From NCBI RefSeq assembly GCF_019247615.1, contig NZ_JAFBAT010000075.1, positions 1 through 48,863 of the forward strand: DNA of 48,863 bases, read 5' to 3'. Within the stretch, counting starts at the first letter, position 1. Every line of letters begins with the position of its first letter. Positions 39,427 through 48,745 of this stretch are shown here, one piece after another. The DNA comes from Mycobacterium sp. (GTDB lineage Bacteria > Actinomycetota > Actinomycetes > Mycobacteriales > Mycobacteriaceae). Below the pieces are notes generated by a model. The model did no database searches and was not told the DNA's origin. It was given only the letters and a program-made list of their open reading frames with translations. A program made the position numbers and the translations under genes.

Positions 39427-41461
39427 GTTTGGGCACCTCCAGCAGGGTCGGCACGAGGGACAGCGTTTCCAGGGCGGCGCCGACGACGCCGTTGACTCGC
39501 TCGCGGGCCGCCGGTGGGGTCTGGTCGAGCGGGCGCCAGGCGCCGTCGGGTCCCTTCGCCTCGTTGAGCGCCTGGGTCACCGCGCTCAGTTGTGCTCGAG
39601 ACGTCCGCAGCAAGTCGGCGTCGCGGGCGGCGATCAACGGCTCGAACTGAGTGAGGACAACCTGGGTCACATCGACGTCGGCGGCGGTCGCAGCCAGCGC
39701 CGCGCCACCGCCCTGGTCGTCGGCGCCGCTGAGGTGATCGCGCAACGCGTCTTCGAGAATCTCCTGTGGCCGCTTGGTGAGTTTGACGGGATCACCGGCG
39801 ATGTCGTCGGTGCCAAGCGCGCCGGCAATATCGTCGACTCCGCGCGCGGTGGTGTCGACCACCGGTAGCAGCTCCGAAGCGGCCTGTCCGTGATAAAGCC
39901 CGTACTCCAGCCGGCGCAGGCCCGTGAAGTCGGGATCGTTCACGCCGGCGGGGAGCCCGTCCGGTGAGCCAGCAACCGCGGTACCGGCCTTGCCGAAGCT
40001 GTTGTACGAGGCGCCCACGCGCTCCCAGTCGAGGAGGGCCGCCAGCCAGGCCCGTTTGGCCGCCGAGTAGTCGCCCCCGGCCAGTGCGGTCCGCACCAGG
40101 CCGAGGTCGGCTTTGAGTGCGGGCAGCACGGTCAGTACGTAGTTCTGGTACGCGCCGTTCGAGCCGGCGAGATCGGCGGTAGTGACGGGCGAGACGGCCC
40201 TCGGGGCATTGACCGCCGCGCCGCTGACGGTGAACAACGGCGACCGGCGCTCCGGTTGGCCGGCCAGATAGCAGACGAACTGGTAGCTGCCGGCGCCGAG
40301 GGTCGCCATGAGCTGGGCCGTGGTGGCCGGTCCCATGGTTTCGATCTCACCGACCACGGCGCCGGCGCCGTTGACCAGGTTCACCTCTCCCGATTTGCCG
40401 GACCTGTTCGTCACCGAAATCCGTTGGGTCCCCGCGCTGAGCCCCGGGGCATCTCGCCCACACCCATCCGCGGTGACGGTGATAGCCGTGGCGGACTCGG
40501 TCCGCCGCGGCAGGGCCGCTATCACCGCCACCGCGACCACCACCGGCACGACGGCGATGACGGCCGCAGTCAGGATCAACCTGTTGGCGGCGAGGTGTTG
40601 GGCCGACCGTTCAAACCAGCCGTGCTCGCGCGCCGGTGTCTCGGAAGTCGCCGGTTGGCGCCCGGACGCCAGGAAGGCGGTTGATACCACGGCGAGGTAA
40701 ACGCACCAGGCGAACACCTGCAGGACCGTCATGCGGGGCGTCAAGTTCGTGACGCCTGTGATCAGCGTGGCCCACCACGAATCGGGATTGACCGAGTGAC
40801 GCAGGTCGAATGCTGTCCAGCTGCGACCCGGGAGCCAGCCGGCGTTCTGCAGGTCGCCGAGCCCGTAGGCCAGCACTCCGGCCGCCACCAGGATCAACAG
40901 CACACCGGTGCGGGAGAAGAAAACCCCGAGGTTCACGCGCAGGGCCTGCATGTAGAGCAGCACGCACAAGCCGATGGCCACCGTGAGGCCTACGGCGGCG
41001 CCCAGCGCGGGTGCGAGATTGTCTCGGGACGCCTTCGCGGCGGCCCACAGGAACAGGGTGGTTTCCAACCCCTCCCGAGCCACGGCGAAGAACGCCGTCA
41101 TGACCAAAGCCCCGGTGCCCAGGTGCGCCGCGCGCTGCACCCCCGCCCGCAACTCGCCCGACAGCGACCTGGCAACCCGCCGCATCCAGAAGATCATCGC
41201 GGTGACCAGGCAAACCGCAGCCACGGTAAGCAAGCCGCCGGCGATGTCCTGGGCTTCTGACGACAACGCTGCCGTGCCGAAACCGAGGACCGCGGCAAAG
41301 CTCGCCGACACCGAGACCGCCCCCACGACGCCGAGCCAGACGGGCACGACGGAGCCACCGGCCCGGCGCACCGCCGCGAGCAAGATGCTCACGATCAGCC
41401 CGGCTTCCAGACCCTCGCGAAGGCTGATCAGGAAATTTGGAAGGGCATCACTCCACAGCAC
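39416..41461 (-). CDS. EfeU-EfeO fusion: FTR1 iron permease + cupredoxin-like + M75/EfeO domain (track ORF extends to 41479)
   Basis: SLREGLEAGLIVS and AREGLETTLFLW FTR1 motifs; cupredoxin-like GAGSYQFVCYLAGQP; EfeO-like C-terminus NGAYQNYVLTVLPALKADLGLVRTALAGGDYSAAKRAWLAALLDWERVG. GTG 41461 proposed because an iron box overlaps ATG 41479. Confidence 0.85.
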   Translation of the reverse strand: MLWSDALPNFLISLREGLEAGLIVSILLAAVRRAGGSVVPVWLGVVGAVSVSASFAAVLGFGTAALSSEAQDIAGGLLTVAAVCLVTAMIFWMRRVARSLSGELRAGVQRAAHLGTGALVMTAFFAVAREGLETTLFLWAAAKASRDNLAPALGAAVGLTVAIGLCVLLYMQALRVNLGVFFSRTGVLLILVAAGVLAYGLGDLQNAGWLPGRSWTAFDLRHSVNPDSWWATLITGVTNLTPRMTVLQVFAWCVYLAVVSTAFLASGRQPATSETPAREHGWFERSAQHLAANRLILTAAVIAVVPVVVAVAVIAALPRRTESATAITVTADGCGRDAPGLSAGTQRISVTNRSGKSGEVNLVNGAGAVVGEIETMGPATTAQLMATLGAGSYQFVCYLAGQPERRSPLFTVSGAAVNAPRAVSPVTTADLAGSNGAYQNYVLTVLPALKADLGLVRTALAGGDYSAAKRAWLAALLDWERVGASYNSFGKAGTAVAGSPDGLPAGVNDPDFTGLRRLEYGLYHGQAASELLPVVDTTARGVDDIAGALGTDDIAGDPVKLTKRPQEILEDALRDHLSGADDQGGGAALAATAADVDVTQVVLTQFEPLIAARDADLLRTSRAQLSAVTQALNEAKGPDGAWRPLDQTPPAARERVNGVVGAALETLSLVPTLLEVPKHAN

Positions 41462-41466
41462 CCGTA

Positions 41467-41485
41467 TAAGGTAAGGCATACCTCA
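41467..41485. promoter_or_regulatory. Candidate IdeR iron box upstream of the efeUO-efeB operon
   Basis: TAAGGTAAGGCATACCTCA; 14/19 matches to TTAGGTTAGGCTAACCTAA; overlaps the first codon of the 41479 ORF. Confidence 0.65.
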
Positions 41486-41556
41486 CTGCGGAGTCGAGCC
41501 GCCTCGGTTCGGCGATGCGTGGAGTGCGCAAAACGGCCCGCACGCACCTGTGGGCC

Positions 41557-42387
41557 CTAAGCAACCAGGCGCCGCAAAAGGGTTGATGCCGCGGCGATTC
41601 CGACGGCGGCCGCGATCAGCAGCACGAGGAAGTCGACGGGGTTGAGCGCGGTGCCCAGTAGCAGTCCGCGCAGGGCGTTCACCTCGTAACTCAGCGGGTT
41701 CACCTTGCTCAGGGCGTGCAGCCAGGACGGCATCACGTCGACCGGGTAAAGCGCGTTGGAGGCGAAGAACAAGGGCATCGTGATGGCCTGCCCGATGCCC
41801 ATCATGCGGTCCCGGTTGCGCACCAACCCGGCCAACGTCATCGACAGGCACGAGAAGAACGCGGCACCCAGGATGACGATGGCCATGGCTGCCAGCACCC
41901 GCAATGGATTGACGGTTAGCCCGACGCCCATCAGATAGGCGAGCGCCATGACACCGATCACCTGGGCGACCGAACGCACCCCCGCCGCGAAGGCCTTGCC
42001 CGTGATGAGCGCCGACGCCGGCGCAGGCGTCACCATGAGTTTCGCGAGCACGCCCGCATCTCGATCCCAGATGATCTGGATGCCATAAAAGATCGAGATG
42101 AACAGCGCCGACTGGGCGATGATTCCCGGTGCCAGGAAGGCCAGGTAGGGCACCTTACCGGTGTTGATCACGTGCAGATGGGTGAACGTGGTACCGAAGA
42201 TCAACAGCCATAGCGCAGGCTGCACCATGCGTGTCACCAGTTCGCTACGGTCATGCCGCAACTTCTGCATCTCGACGATGGCGAACGCTCCCACGCGGCC
42301 CAACGTGGCGCCGACCCGTTGCCATCCGCGCGGCGCCCGGACCAGGCTGACCGCCGGGGGCTTCGCGATGTCCTGGTTAACTGACAC
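41557..42387 (-). CDS. ABC-2 type transporter permease (drug efflux-like)
   Basis: Multiple TM segments; MPLFFASNALYPVDVMPSWLHALSKVNPLSYEVNALRGLL; GTG start overlapping upstream ATPase stop. Confidence 0.87.
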   Translation of the reverse strand: MSVNQDIAKPPAVSLVRAPRGWQRVGATLGRVGAFAIVEMQKLRHDRSELVTRMVQPALWLLIFGTTFTHLHVINTGKVPYLAFLAPGIIAQSALFISIFYGIQIIWDRDAGVLAKLMVTPAPASALITGKAFAAGVRSVAQVIGVMALAYLMGVGLTVNPLRVLAAMAIVILGAAFFSCLSMTLAGLVRNRDRMMGIGQAITMPLFFASNALYPVDVMPSWLHALSKVNPLSYEVNALRGLLLGTALNPVDFLVLLIAAAVGIAAASTLLRRLVA

Positions 42388-43195
42388 GGCGGGCAACCTT
42401 TCTGGCCGAACGGATTTCACGGAATGATCCTGCGGCCTGCTCGCCGTCCAGGCCCGAGGCCGCGTAGTGGCGGAACACGTCGTCGAGCGTGGCATGGGGC
42501 GACACGGTCAACTTCAGCTTGGCCGGCGTGCCCACGGCGCGTAACTGACCGCGATGCATCAGAGCGACTCGATCGCACAGCGCGTCGGCCTCTTCCATGT
42601 AGTGCGTGGTGAGCAGTACGGTCATGCCAAACTGCGCCTGCATTTTCTGTACCTGGGTCCAGACGCCGTCGCGCGCAATGGGATCCAGCCCGACGGTCGG
42701 CTCGTCCAGCACCAGCAAGGATGGGCGGTTGACAAGGGCCTGCGCAACTTCCAGCCGGCGGACCATCCCACCGGAGTACGTCGCCGCCAGTCGGTCGGCC
42801 ACGTCGAGCAGCTCGAGGGCGCCAAGGGCCTCATCGACTCGTTCGGCCCGGTCGGCGCGGGCCACGCCGTACAGACGGGCGAACCATTCCACATTCTGCC
42901 GTCCCGTCAGCGCCGGCTCAATTGAAAGTTGCTGCGGCACATAGCCAATATTGCTGCGAATGTCCGTCGTCTCCCGGCGCGCGTCCATACCGAAAACACG
43001 CAGTTCGCCCTGCTGCACCGGTGTCAGCGTGGTGAGCATGCGGACCAGCGTCGTCTTGCCGGCGCCGTTGGGTCCGAGCAGACCCATGGTCTCGCCCGGA
43101 CGAACCTGCAACGTCACGTGGTCGACCGCGGTGAACTGGCCGTAGCGATAAGTGACGTCGCAGCAGTCGATGGCCATGGGAAGTCGTGCGCTCAT
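42377..43195 (-). CDS. ABC transporter ATP-binding protein (DrrA-like)
   Basis: Walker A GPNGAGKTTL, signature TYSGGMVRRLEVAQAL, Walker B LLVLDEPTVGLDP. Confidence 0.92.
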   Translation of the reverse strand: MSARLPMAIDCCDVTYRYGQFTAVDHVTLQVRPGETMGLLGPNGAGKTTLVRMLTTLTPVQQGELRVFGMDARRETTDIRSNIGYVPQQLSIEPALTGRQNVEWFARLYGVARADRAERVDEALGALELLDVADRLAATYSGGMVRRLEVAQALVNRPSLLVLDEPTVGLDPIARDGVWTQVQKMQAQFGMTVLLTTHYMEEADALCDRVALMHRGQLRAVGTPAKLKLTVSPHATLDDVFRHYAASGLDGEQAAGSFREIRSARKVARRVS

Positions 43196-43662
43196 GATTG
43201 CCGCTCCTGCAATAGTCGGGTCAGGGTGTCGATGACCGCCAATCCCTTTGTGAGGTCCTCGATTTGGTCTTCATCGAGTTCGCCCAGCACACTGGACAGC
43301 ACCGCGCGACGCGTGGCCCGCGACGCGTCGACGATTTGCTGGGTGGGCTCGGCAAGCCGTAGGCGGCCGACGCGGCGGTCGGTCTCCCCCACGGTCCGAT
43401 TGAGCGAACCGTTGGCCACCAGCTTGGAGACCAGGGTGGAGGCGGTGTTGGGCACCAGGCCCAGCTCCGCAGCCGCGGCGCTGACCGAGATCCCGGGTCG
43501 CCGGCCGACGAGCCACAACAACTCCGACTGCGCCTCGCTGAGCCGCGCCGGATCGAGCCCGCGGCCGGTCGACCTGCGAAGTTGTCGACGGAATCGACCG
43601 ACGACGCCGAAAACGTCGCCGACCAAGGCGACCACATCGGGACTCGTCTTCACCGCATCCAT
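43192..43662 (-). CDS. MarR family transcriptional regulator
   Basis: LLWLVGRRPGISVSAAAAELGLVPNTASTLVSKLVANGSLNRTVGETDRRVGRLRL wHTH with DRR wing. Confidence 0.88.
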   Translation of the reverse strand: MDAVKTSPDVVALVGDVFGVVGRFRRQLRRSTGRGLDPARLSEAQSELLWLVGRRPGISVSAAAAELGLVPNTASTLVSKLVANGSLNRTVGETDRRVGRLRLAEPTQQIVDASRATRRAVLSSVLGELDEDQIEDLTKGLAVIDTLTRLLQERQS

Positions 43663-43664
43663 AT

Positions 43665-43685
43665 ATAGCTCTGTTTACGAGCTAT
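43665..43685. promoter_or_regulatory. Candidate MarR operator palindrome
   Basis: ATAGCTC-TGTTTAC-GAGCTAT, perfect 7-bp arms, 2 bp upstream of the MarR ATG at 43662. Confidence 0.55.
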
Positions 43686-43709
43686 TTATGGGCGCCAGCT
43701 GTGTAAGAC

Positions 43710-44225
43710 CTAGATCTCAGCTACTTTTCGATTCGGTAGGTGATGCAGCACTACGTCCGTCAGTGCCCCCTGGTCCACGGTCGCCGTCATGTAGCTGCAG
43801 AACGGTTGCCGGCGGCGGTCCGTGGGCGAACCTGGGTTGAGCAGCCGCAAGCCCGTATCAGTCGTGGTATCCCACGGGATGTGGCTGTGGCCGAACACCA
43901 GGACGTCGGTGTCCGGGTAGAGCCGCGACATCCGCGCCTCCCGGCCGGCCGCGGCCCCGGTCTCGTGGACCACGGTCAAGTGCAGCCCGGCCACCATCGC
44001 GTCGGCGCGCTCCGGCAGTCGCGCGCGCAACTCCGGACCGTCATTATTTCCCCAGCACGCCACCAGCCGAGCGGCCCTGGACTGCAGCTGGTCGAACAAT
44101 TCGGGCGCCACCCAGTCGCCCGCGTGGACGACGACGCCCGCTTCGGCGACCTCGTCCCATACCCGCTTGGGCAGGTCGCGTGCGCGTCGGGGAACGTGGG
44201 TGTCGGCCAGCAGCAGCAGTCTCAC
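43710..44225 (-). CDS. YfcE/MJ0936-type metallophosphoesterase
   Basis: MRLLLLADTHVPRRA, VVHAGDW, CWGNNDG, VFGHSHIPW. Confidence 0.88.
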   Translation of the reverse strand: MRLLLLADTHVPRRARDLPKRVWDEVAEAGVVVHAGDWVAPELFDQLQSRAARLVACWGNNDGPELRARLPERADAMVAGLHLTVVHETGAAAGREARMSRLYPDTDVLVFGHSHIPWDTTTDTGLRLLNPGSPTDRRRQPFCSYMTATVDQGALTDVVLHHLPNRKVAEI

Positions 44226-44418
44226 ACTGTCATCTTGCGGTCATCGCCCGCATCAGCGCGCCGATGCTAGCCCTGGCGGCTGCGCGCCTCGGCGCCCGTT
44301 TCGCCGGCATCGGTCTTGTGACGGTTCGATTCAGGCATGCGGACAGGGGTTCCCGTAAGGGTCGAAGCGACACGGGTGGCACGATGTTGATCATTGCCGA
44401 GCCACAGGAGGACACCGA

Positions 44419-44874
44419 ATGCGTACCTTCGAATCAGTAGCCGAACTTGCCACCGCGGCGGGTGAGACCATCGGGCAGAGCGACTGGGTGATTATCACCC
44501 AGGAGGACGTCAACCTGTTCGCCGACGCCACCGGTGATCACCAATGGATTCACGTCGACCCGGAGCGCGCGGCGGCCGGTCCGTTCGGCAAGACGATCGC
44601 CCATGGTTTCATGACCCTTGCCCTGCTGCCGCGGCTGCAGCACGAAATGTACACAGTCAAGGGCGTCAAACTGGCAATTAACTACGGGCTCAACAAGGTT
44701 CGCTTCCCCGCCCCGGTGCCCGTCGGGTCCCGCGTGCGCGCGCGGAGCTCGTTGGTCAGCGTCGACGACCTTGGCAATGGCGCCGTGCAGGCGACCGTGT
44801 CGACCACAGTTGAGGTCGAGGGGTCACCCAAGCCGGCATGCGTGGCTGAAAGCCTGGTTCGCTACATCTCCTGA
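44419..44874 (+). CDS. htdZ: MaoC-like (R)-specific enoyl-CoA hydratase (Rv0130-like)
   Basis: DVNLFADATGDHQWIHVDPERAAAGPFGKTIAHGFMTLALLP hydratase motif. Confidence 0.9.
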   Translation: MRTFESVAELATAAGETIGQSDWVIITQEDVNLFADATGDHQWIHVDPERAAAGPFGKTIAHGFMTLALLPRLQHEMYTVKGVKLAINYGLNKVRFPAPVPVGSRVRARSSLVSVDDLGNGAVQATVSTTVEVEGSPKPACVAESLVRYIS

Positions 44875-44908
44875 GTAGCGCGCCGATACAGAACTCGGCG
44901 TTGGGCCG

Positions 44909-46213
44909 CTAGAACTCGGCGATCGAGTGCTCTAGGCGCTCGGCCAGTCGGGCCTGTGCCTCGGCCCGCCGGGTCGGTATGTGCGCAGACGGGAAAGGCG
45001 TTGTCACGGGCTGGTATTCGCGCAGCGTGCGACGGGCGACCGTCATCTTGTGCAATTCGGTGGCACCGTCGGCGATGCCGAGTGACTCGGCGGCCACCAT
45101 CATCTTGACGAACGGCATCTCGTCGGACACGCCCAACGCACCGTGGAGGTGCAGGGCGCGCTGCGCGACGTCATGCAGCACCTGCGGCATGGCGACCTTC
45201 ACCGCGGCGATGTCGCGGCGGACCTTTTGGTAATCGTGGTGCTTGTCGATCAACCACGCCGTGCGCAGCACCAGCAGGCGGAACTGCTCGATCTGAATCC
45301 AGCTGTCGGCGATCTTCTCCTGCGTCATCTGGAAGTCGGACAGCCGCCCGTGTCTGGTCTTGCGCGACACCGCGCGCTCACACATCATTTCGAATGCGCT
45401 GCGCGCCAACGCGATCGTGCGCATCGCGTGGTGAATGCGGCCGCCGCCCAGCCGGGTCTGGGCGATCATGAACGCCTGACCCTCGCCGCCCAGCAGGTGA
45501 TCGGCCGGCACCCGCACATCGTTATAGCGGACATAACCGTGGCTGGCGCGATTGCTGGATTCGGCACCCACCCCAACGTTGCGCACGATCTCGATCCCCG
45601 GTGTCTCGGCGGGAACGATGAACAGTGACATCTTGTCGTAGGTCCGGGACTCGGGGTTGGTGACGGCCATGACGATGAAAAACGAAGCATGCTTGGCATT
45701 TGTGGAGAACCACTTCTCCCCGTTGATCACCCAGTAGTCACCGTCACGGGTCGCCGCGGTGACGAACTGGCCGGGATCGGAACCGCCTTGCGGCTCGGTC
45801 ATCGAATAGCACGACGTGATCTCGCCGTCGAGCAGTGGCCGCAGGTAGCGGGCCTTCTGCTCGTCGGTGCCGAACAGCGCGAGGATCTCGGCATTGCCCG
45901 AATCCGGCGCCTGGCAGCCGAACACCGACGGCGCCCATCGGGAGCGTCCGAGGATCTCGTTGAGCAGCGCGAGCTTGACCTGGCCGAAGCCCTGGCCGCC
46001 AAGCTCAGGACGCAGATGCGCGGCCCACAATCCCTGGTCTTTGACCTGCTGCTGCAACGGCCGCAGGATGGCCATCACCTCGGTGTTCTTCTTGTCGTAG
46101 GGGTCGAGAGCGACCAGATCGAGCGGTTCGAGTTCGTCGACCATGAACTTTTCGACCCAATCCAGTTTCGCCTGGTATTCCGGGTCCGTTTCGAAGTCCC
46201 ACACCGTTGACAA
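44909..46213 (-). CDS. fadE1: Acyl-CoA dehydrogenase (Rv0131c-like)
   Basis: CYSMTEPQGGSDPGQFVTAATRDGDYWVINGEKWFSTNA; LGVSDEMPFVKMMVAAESLGIADGATELHKMTVARRTL. Confidence 0.9.
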   Translation of the reverse strand: MSTVWDFETDPEYQAKLDWVEKFMVDELEPLDLVALDPYDKKNTEVMAILRPLQQQVKDQGLWAAHLRPELGGQGFGQVKLALLNEILGRSRWAPSVFGCQAPDSGNAEILALFGTDEQKARYLRPLLDGEITSCYSMTEPQGGSDPGQFVTAATRDGDYWVINGEKWFSTNAKHASFFIVMAVTNPESRTYDKMSLFIVPAETPGIEIVRNVGVGAESSNRASHGYVRYNDVRVPADHLLGGEGQAFMIAQTRLGGGRIHHAMRTIALARSAFEMMCERAVSRKTRHGRLSDFQMTQEKIADSWIQIEQFRLLVLRTAWLIDKHHDYQKVRRDIAAVKVAMPQVLHDVAQRALHLHGALGVSDEMPFVKMMVAAESLGIADGATELHKMTVARRTLREYQPVTTPFPSAHIPTRRAEAQARLAERLEHSIAEF

Positions 46214-46302
46214 CCGTTCCCCGGCGCATCGTCGCAGCCGGACTCGTTGATGGAGTCACACCATCCTAGATGGACCCGATTGCCGTGATGGCGTGCCGGG
46301 GA

Positions 46303-47001
46303 TCAGCCGGCGCCGCGGGTCTCGATGACGCGCTCGGCGACGTCGACCAGCTTTGTTTGGCGCTCCTGGGACAGCCGCCGCAGCAGCTCGAACGCGCGCA
46401 TCTCGTCCACGCCGTGGCGCTCCATGATGATGCCTTTGGCCTGGCCGATGCGGTCTCTGGTCGATAGCGCCGATTGCAACTGTTCCCCGTGGCGCCCGGC
46501 CATAATGGCTGCCGCGGCATGAGCGGCGAACACCGAGCCGATGGTCTCGGCCTCGGTATCCCACACGCCCGCCGCGAAACTGAACAAGTTCAGCGCGCCC
46601 GCCGTGCGCTCCGCGGTGTACAGCTTGAACGACAGGCTGCTGAGCACACCGAGCCCCACGGCCGCCGGCGCGTACTTGGGCCAGCGCGGTTCCTTGCGCA
46701 GATCATCGGACCGCACGATGGTTTGCTTCAGAGCAGCGTCCGAACAGGGACCCTCGCCGAAGTCGTTTTGCAGCTTGTCCAGCTTTGCGACCAGTTCTTG
46801 GGTGTCCGCCAGAGATCTGAAGTCCCCGCCTTTCTTGACCAGCAGGACTCCCGCGACGTCAGCGCCTGGTATCACCTCCACGGCGGTGGCCGTGACGTCG
46901 GCGAGGACTCGTTCCAGCTCCCGGGGCGGGGCCATCTCCCGTACGAGCTCCGCCATCCGAAGGGCCAGCTGGTGTCTGGAAGTCGTGTCTGAAAGGTCCA
47001 T
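46303..47001 (-). CDS. GAF and ANTAR domain-containing RNA-binding antiterminator-like regulator
   Basis: N-terminal GAF-like region; C-terminal ANTAR LQSALSTRDRIGQAKGIIMERHGVDEMRAFELLRRLSQERQTKLVDVAERVIE. Confidence 0.85.
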   Translation of the reverse strand: MDLSDTTSRHQLALRMAELVREMAPPRELERVLADVTATAVEVIPGADVAGVLLVKKGGDFRSLADTQELVAKLDKLQNDFGEGPCSDAALKQTIVRSDDLRKEPRWPKYAPAAVGLGVLSSLSFKLYTAERTAGALNLFSFAAGVWDTEAETIGSVFAAHAAAAIMAGRHGEQLQSALSTRDRIGQAKGIIMERHGVDEMRAFELLRRLSQERQTKLVDVAERVIETRGAG

Positions 47002-47045
47002 TCAGTGAAATTCCCGCTTTGCGTTTTGCAGATCGAAGAGCTGCC

Positions 47046-47067
47046 TTGAGTTGCCCTTGAGTTGCCC
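47046..47067 (+). repeat. Direct tandem repeat TTGAGTTGCCC x2 in the divergent intergenic region
   Basis: TTGAGTTGCCCTTGAGTTGCCC followed by TTG. Confidence 0.8.
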
Positions 47068-47075
47068 TTGTCAAC

Positions 47076-47100
47076 GTTTGGGTACTTATTGCCGGGGTAC
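47076..47100 (+). promoter_or_regulatory. SigF-like promoter of the Mn-catalase gene
   Basis: GTTT-N15-GGGTAC, about 41 bp upstream of ATG 47142. Confidence 0.5.
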
Positions 47101-47141
47101 CCGCGTCGACCGGCATTATATCGAGCCATGAGAGGGAACCA

Positions 47142-48038
47142 ATGTTCGTTCACAACAAGGATCTTCAATTCGAGGTCCGGATCGACCGACCCGATCCCCG
47201 CTTTGCGTCGCTGCTCATGGAGCAGTTCGGCGGCGCCAACGGGGAACTCACCGCGGCGCTGCAGTACTTCACCCAGGCGTTCGTGCTGCGGCAGAAGAAC
47301 CCGAAAATGTATGACCTCTTCATGGATATCGCCACCGAGGAGCTCAGCCACCTGGAAATGGTCGGCTCGATGATCACGATGTTGCTCGACGGGCTCAACG
47401 ACGACCTGAAAATGGCCAATCAGCGCTGTAATTGGATGCCGGCGGTCGCCAGCACCGACGGCCGCGACGGCATCATCCACTCGGTGGCCGTCAACCCGAT
47501 GTTCCTCGTGCTCAGCGGCGGCGGCCCGGACGTCAAGGACTCCGCCGGCAACAACTGGACAGGCGCGTTCATCGACGCCAACGGCGACCCGACGGTGGAC
47601 CTGCGCAACAATGTCGCCGCCGAGTCCCGCGCCAAGGTCGTCTACGAGTACCTCAAACAGTTCACCGACGATCCCGGCGCGCAGGACACCCTGAGTTTCT
47701 TGATGACGCGGGAGGTGGCGCACTATCAGCAGTTCACGGCGGCGCTCAACGAGCTCCCGGTGAACTTCCCGCCCGGGCAACTGCCGGGAGACCCGCGGTT
47801 CCAAAACGTGGCGTTCAACATGTCGAACGGCGGTGGGGAGTCGATCCGCGGCCCCTGGAACCAGGGCCAGGGCCCGTGGCCCGAGGGCATGGAATGGGAG
47901 TACGTGGAGAAGCCCGAACAGCAGTGGCTGGGCGGCACCACGCGGCAGAACAAAGGGGCCGAGCAGAATCCCCAGGGCTCGCCGGCCGTCGAGGCGGAAA
48001 AGCCGTTCACGCACGAACAGCACACGCCGACAAGCTAA
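47142..48038 (+). CDS. Manganese (non-heme) catalase
   Basis: MFVHNKDLQFEVRIDRPDPRFASLLMEQFGGANGELTAALQYFTQAF; DIATEELSHLEMV; REVAHYQQFTAAL. Confidence 0.92.
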   Translation: MFVHNKDLQFEVRIDRPDPRFASLLMEQFGGANGELTAALQYFTQAFVLRQKNPKMYDLFMDIATEELSHLEMVGSMITMLLDGLNDDLKMANQRCNWMPAVASTDGRDGIIHSVAVNPMFLVLSGGGPDVKDSAGNNWTGAFIDANGDPTVDLRNNVAAESRAKVVYEYLKQFTDDPGAQDTLSFLMTREVAHYQQFTAALNELPVNFPPGQLPGDPRFQNVAFNMSNGGGESIRGPWNQGQGPWPEGMEWEYVEKPEQQWLGGTTRQNKGAEQNPQGSPAVEAEKPFTHEQHTPTS

Positions 48039-48096
48039 TTGGTAACAGCAGAAGGCCGGGCGTCGGGCTGTTGGACGCCCGGCGTTCTGCTGTAGT

Positions 48097-48675
48097 TCAG
48101 TGAACCTGCGGATCGGGCGGGTTGTCCTCCCCCCGGCCGGTGACCGCATCGCGCACGTGATCCATGACCGCCGCCCCCATGCCCATCGTCTTGAGCACCG
48201 CCGGGTTGGGCGGGGTGCCCGGATGCGGCCGGGTTGGCGCGATCTTCTTTGCCTGCTCCAGTTTTTCGCCGATCTTTTCCAGCTCCTCGCGGCTGATCGT
48301 CGTCTCGACCTGCGGCCAAACGACGTCCTGCTCGTAGGCGATGTGCTCGCGGCCGGCCTTGACGAACTCCTGCAGCGCTTCGTGGTAGTCCGGCTCGCCG
48401 GGCTTGCCGTCCTCCAGGCGCTGCAGCAGCTTCTTGCCCTCCTGCTCTTGTGCGATGGCCTTGTCGACGACGCCGTCACCGATCGCCTTGCGCACGGCGG
48501 GCCAGAAGAACTGCTCTTCGATCGCCTCATGCTGCGACTCGGCGATGATGAGGTTGTTGACCACGGTTTCCAGGCCGCTGCTCTTTGCGCCCTCGCCCGA
48601 CGGGGCGCCATCGAGCGTCTCCAATAGTCCGAGCACGCTCTTATGGTCTTGACGAAGAAAAGTGATTGCGTCCAT
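48097..48675 (-). CDS. Hemerythrin HHE domain protein
   Basis: MDAITFLRQDHKSVLGLLETLDG...AESQHEAIEEQFFWPAVRKAI...AGREHIAYEQDVVWPQVE. Confidence 0.9.
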   Translation of the reverse strand: MDAITFLRQDHKSVLGLLETLDGAPSGEGAKSSGLETVVNNLIIAESQHEAIEEQFFWPAVRKAIGDGVVDKAIAQEQEGKKLLQRLEDGKPGEPDYHEALQEFVKAGREHIAYEQDVVWPQVETTISREELEKIGEKLEQAKKIAPTRPHPGTPPNPAVLKTMGMGAAVMDHVRDAVTGRGEDNPPDPQVH

Positions 48676-48720
48676 GTGTTGCCTTCCAGTTGGGCGTCTC
48701 CTTAGAAGAGTTGCCAGCGG

Positions 48721-48745
48721 ATACCCGCGGCCCCGGTGCCGAAAC
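48721..48745 (-). promoter_or_regulatory. SigF-like promoter of the hemerythrin gene
   Basis: Reverse strand GTTT-N15-GGGTAT, about 46 bp upstream of ATG 48675. Confidence 0.6.
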
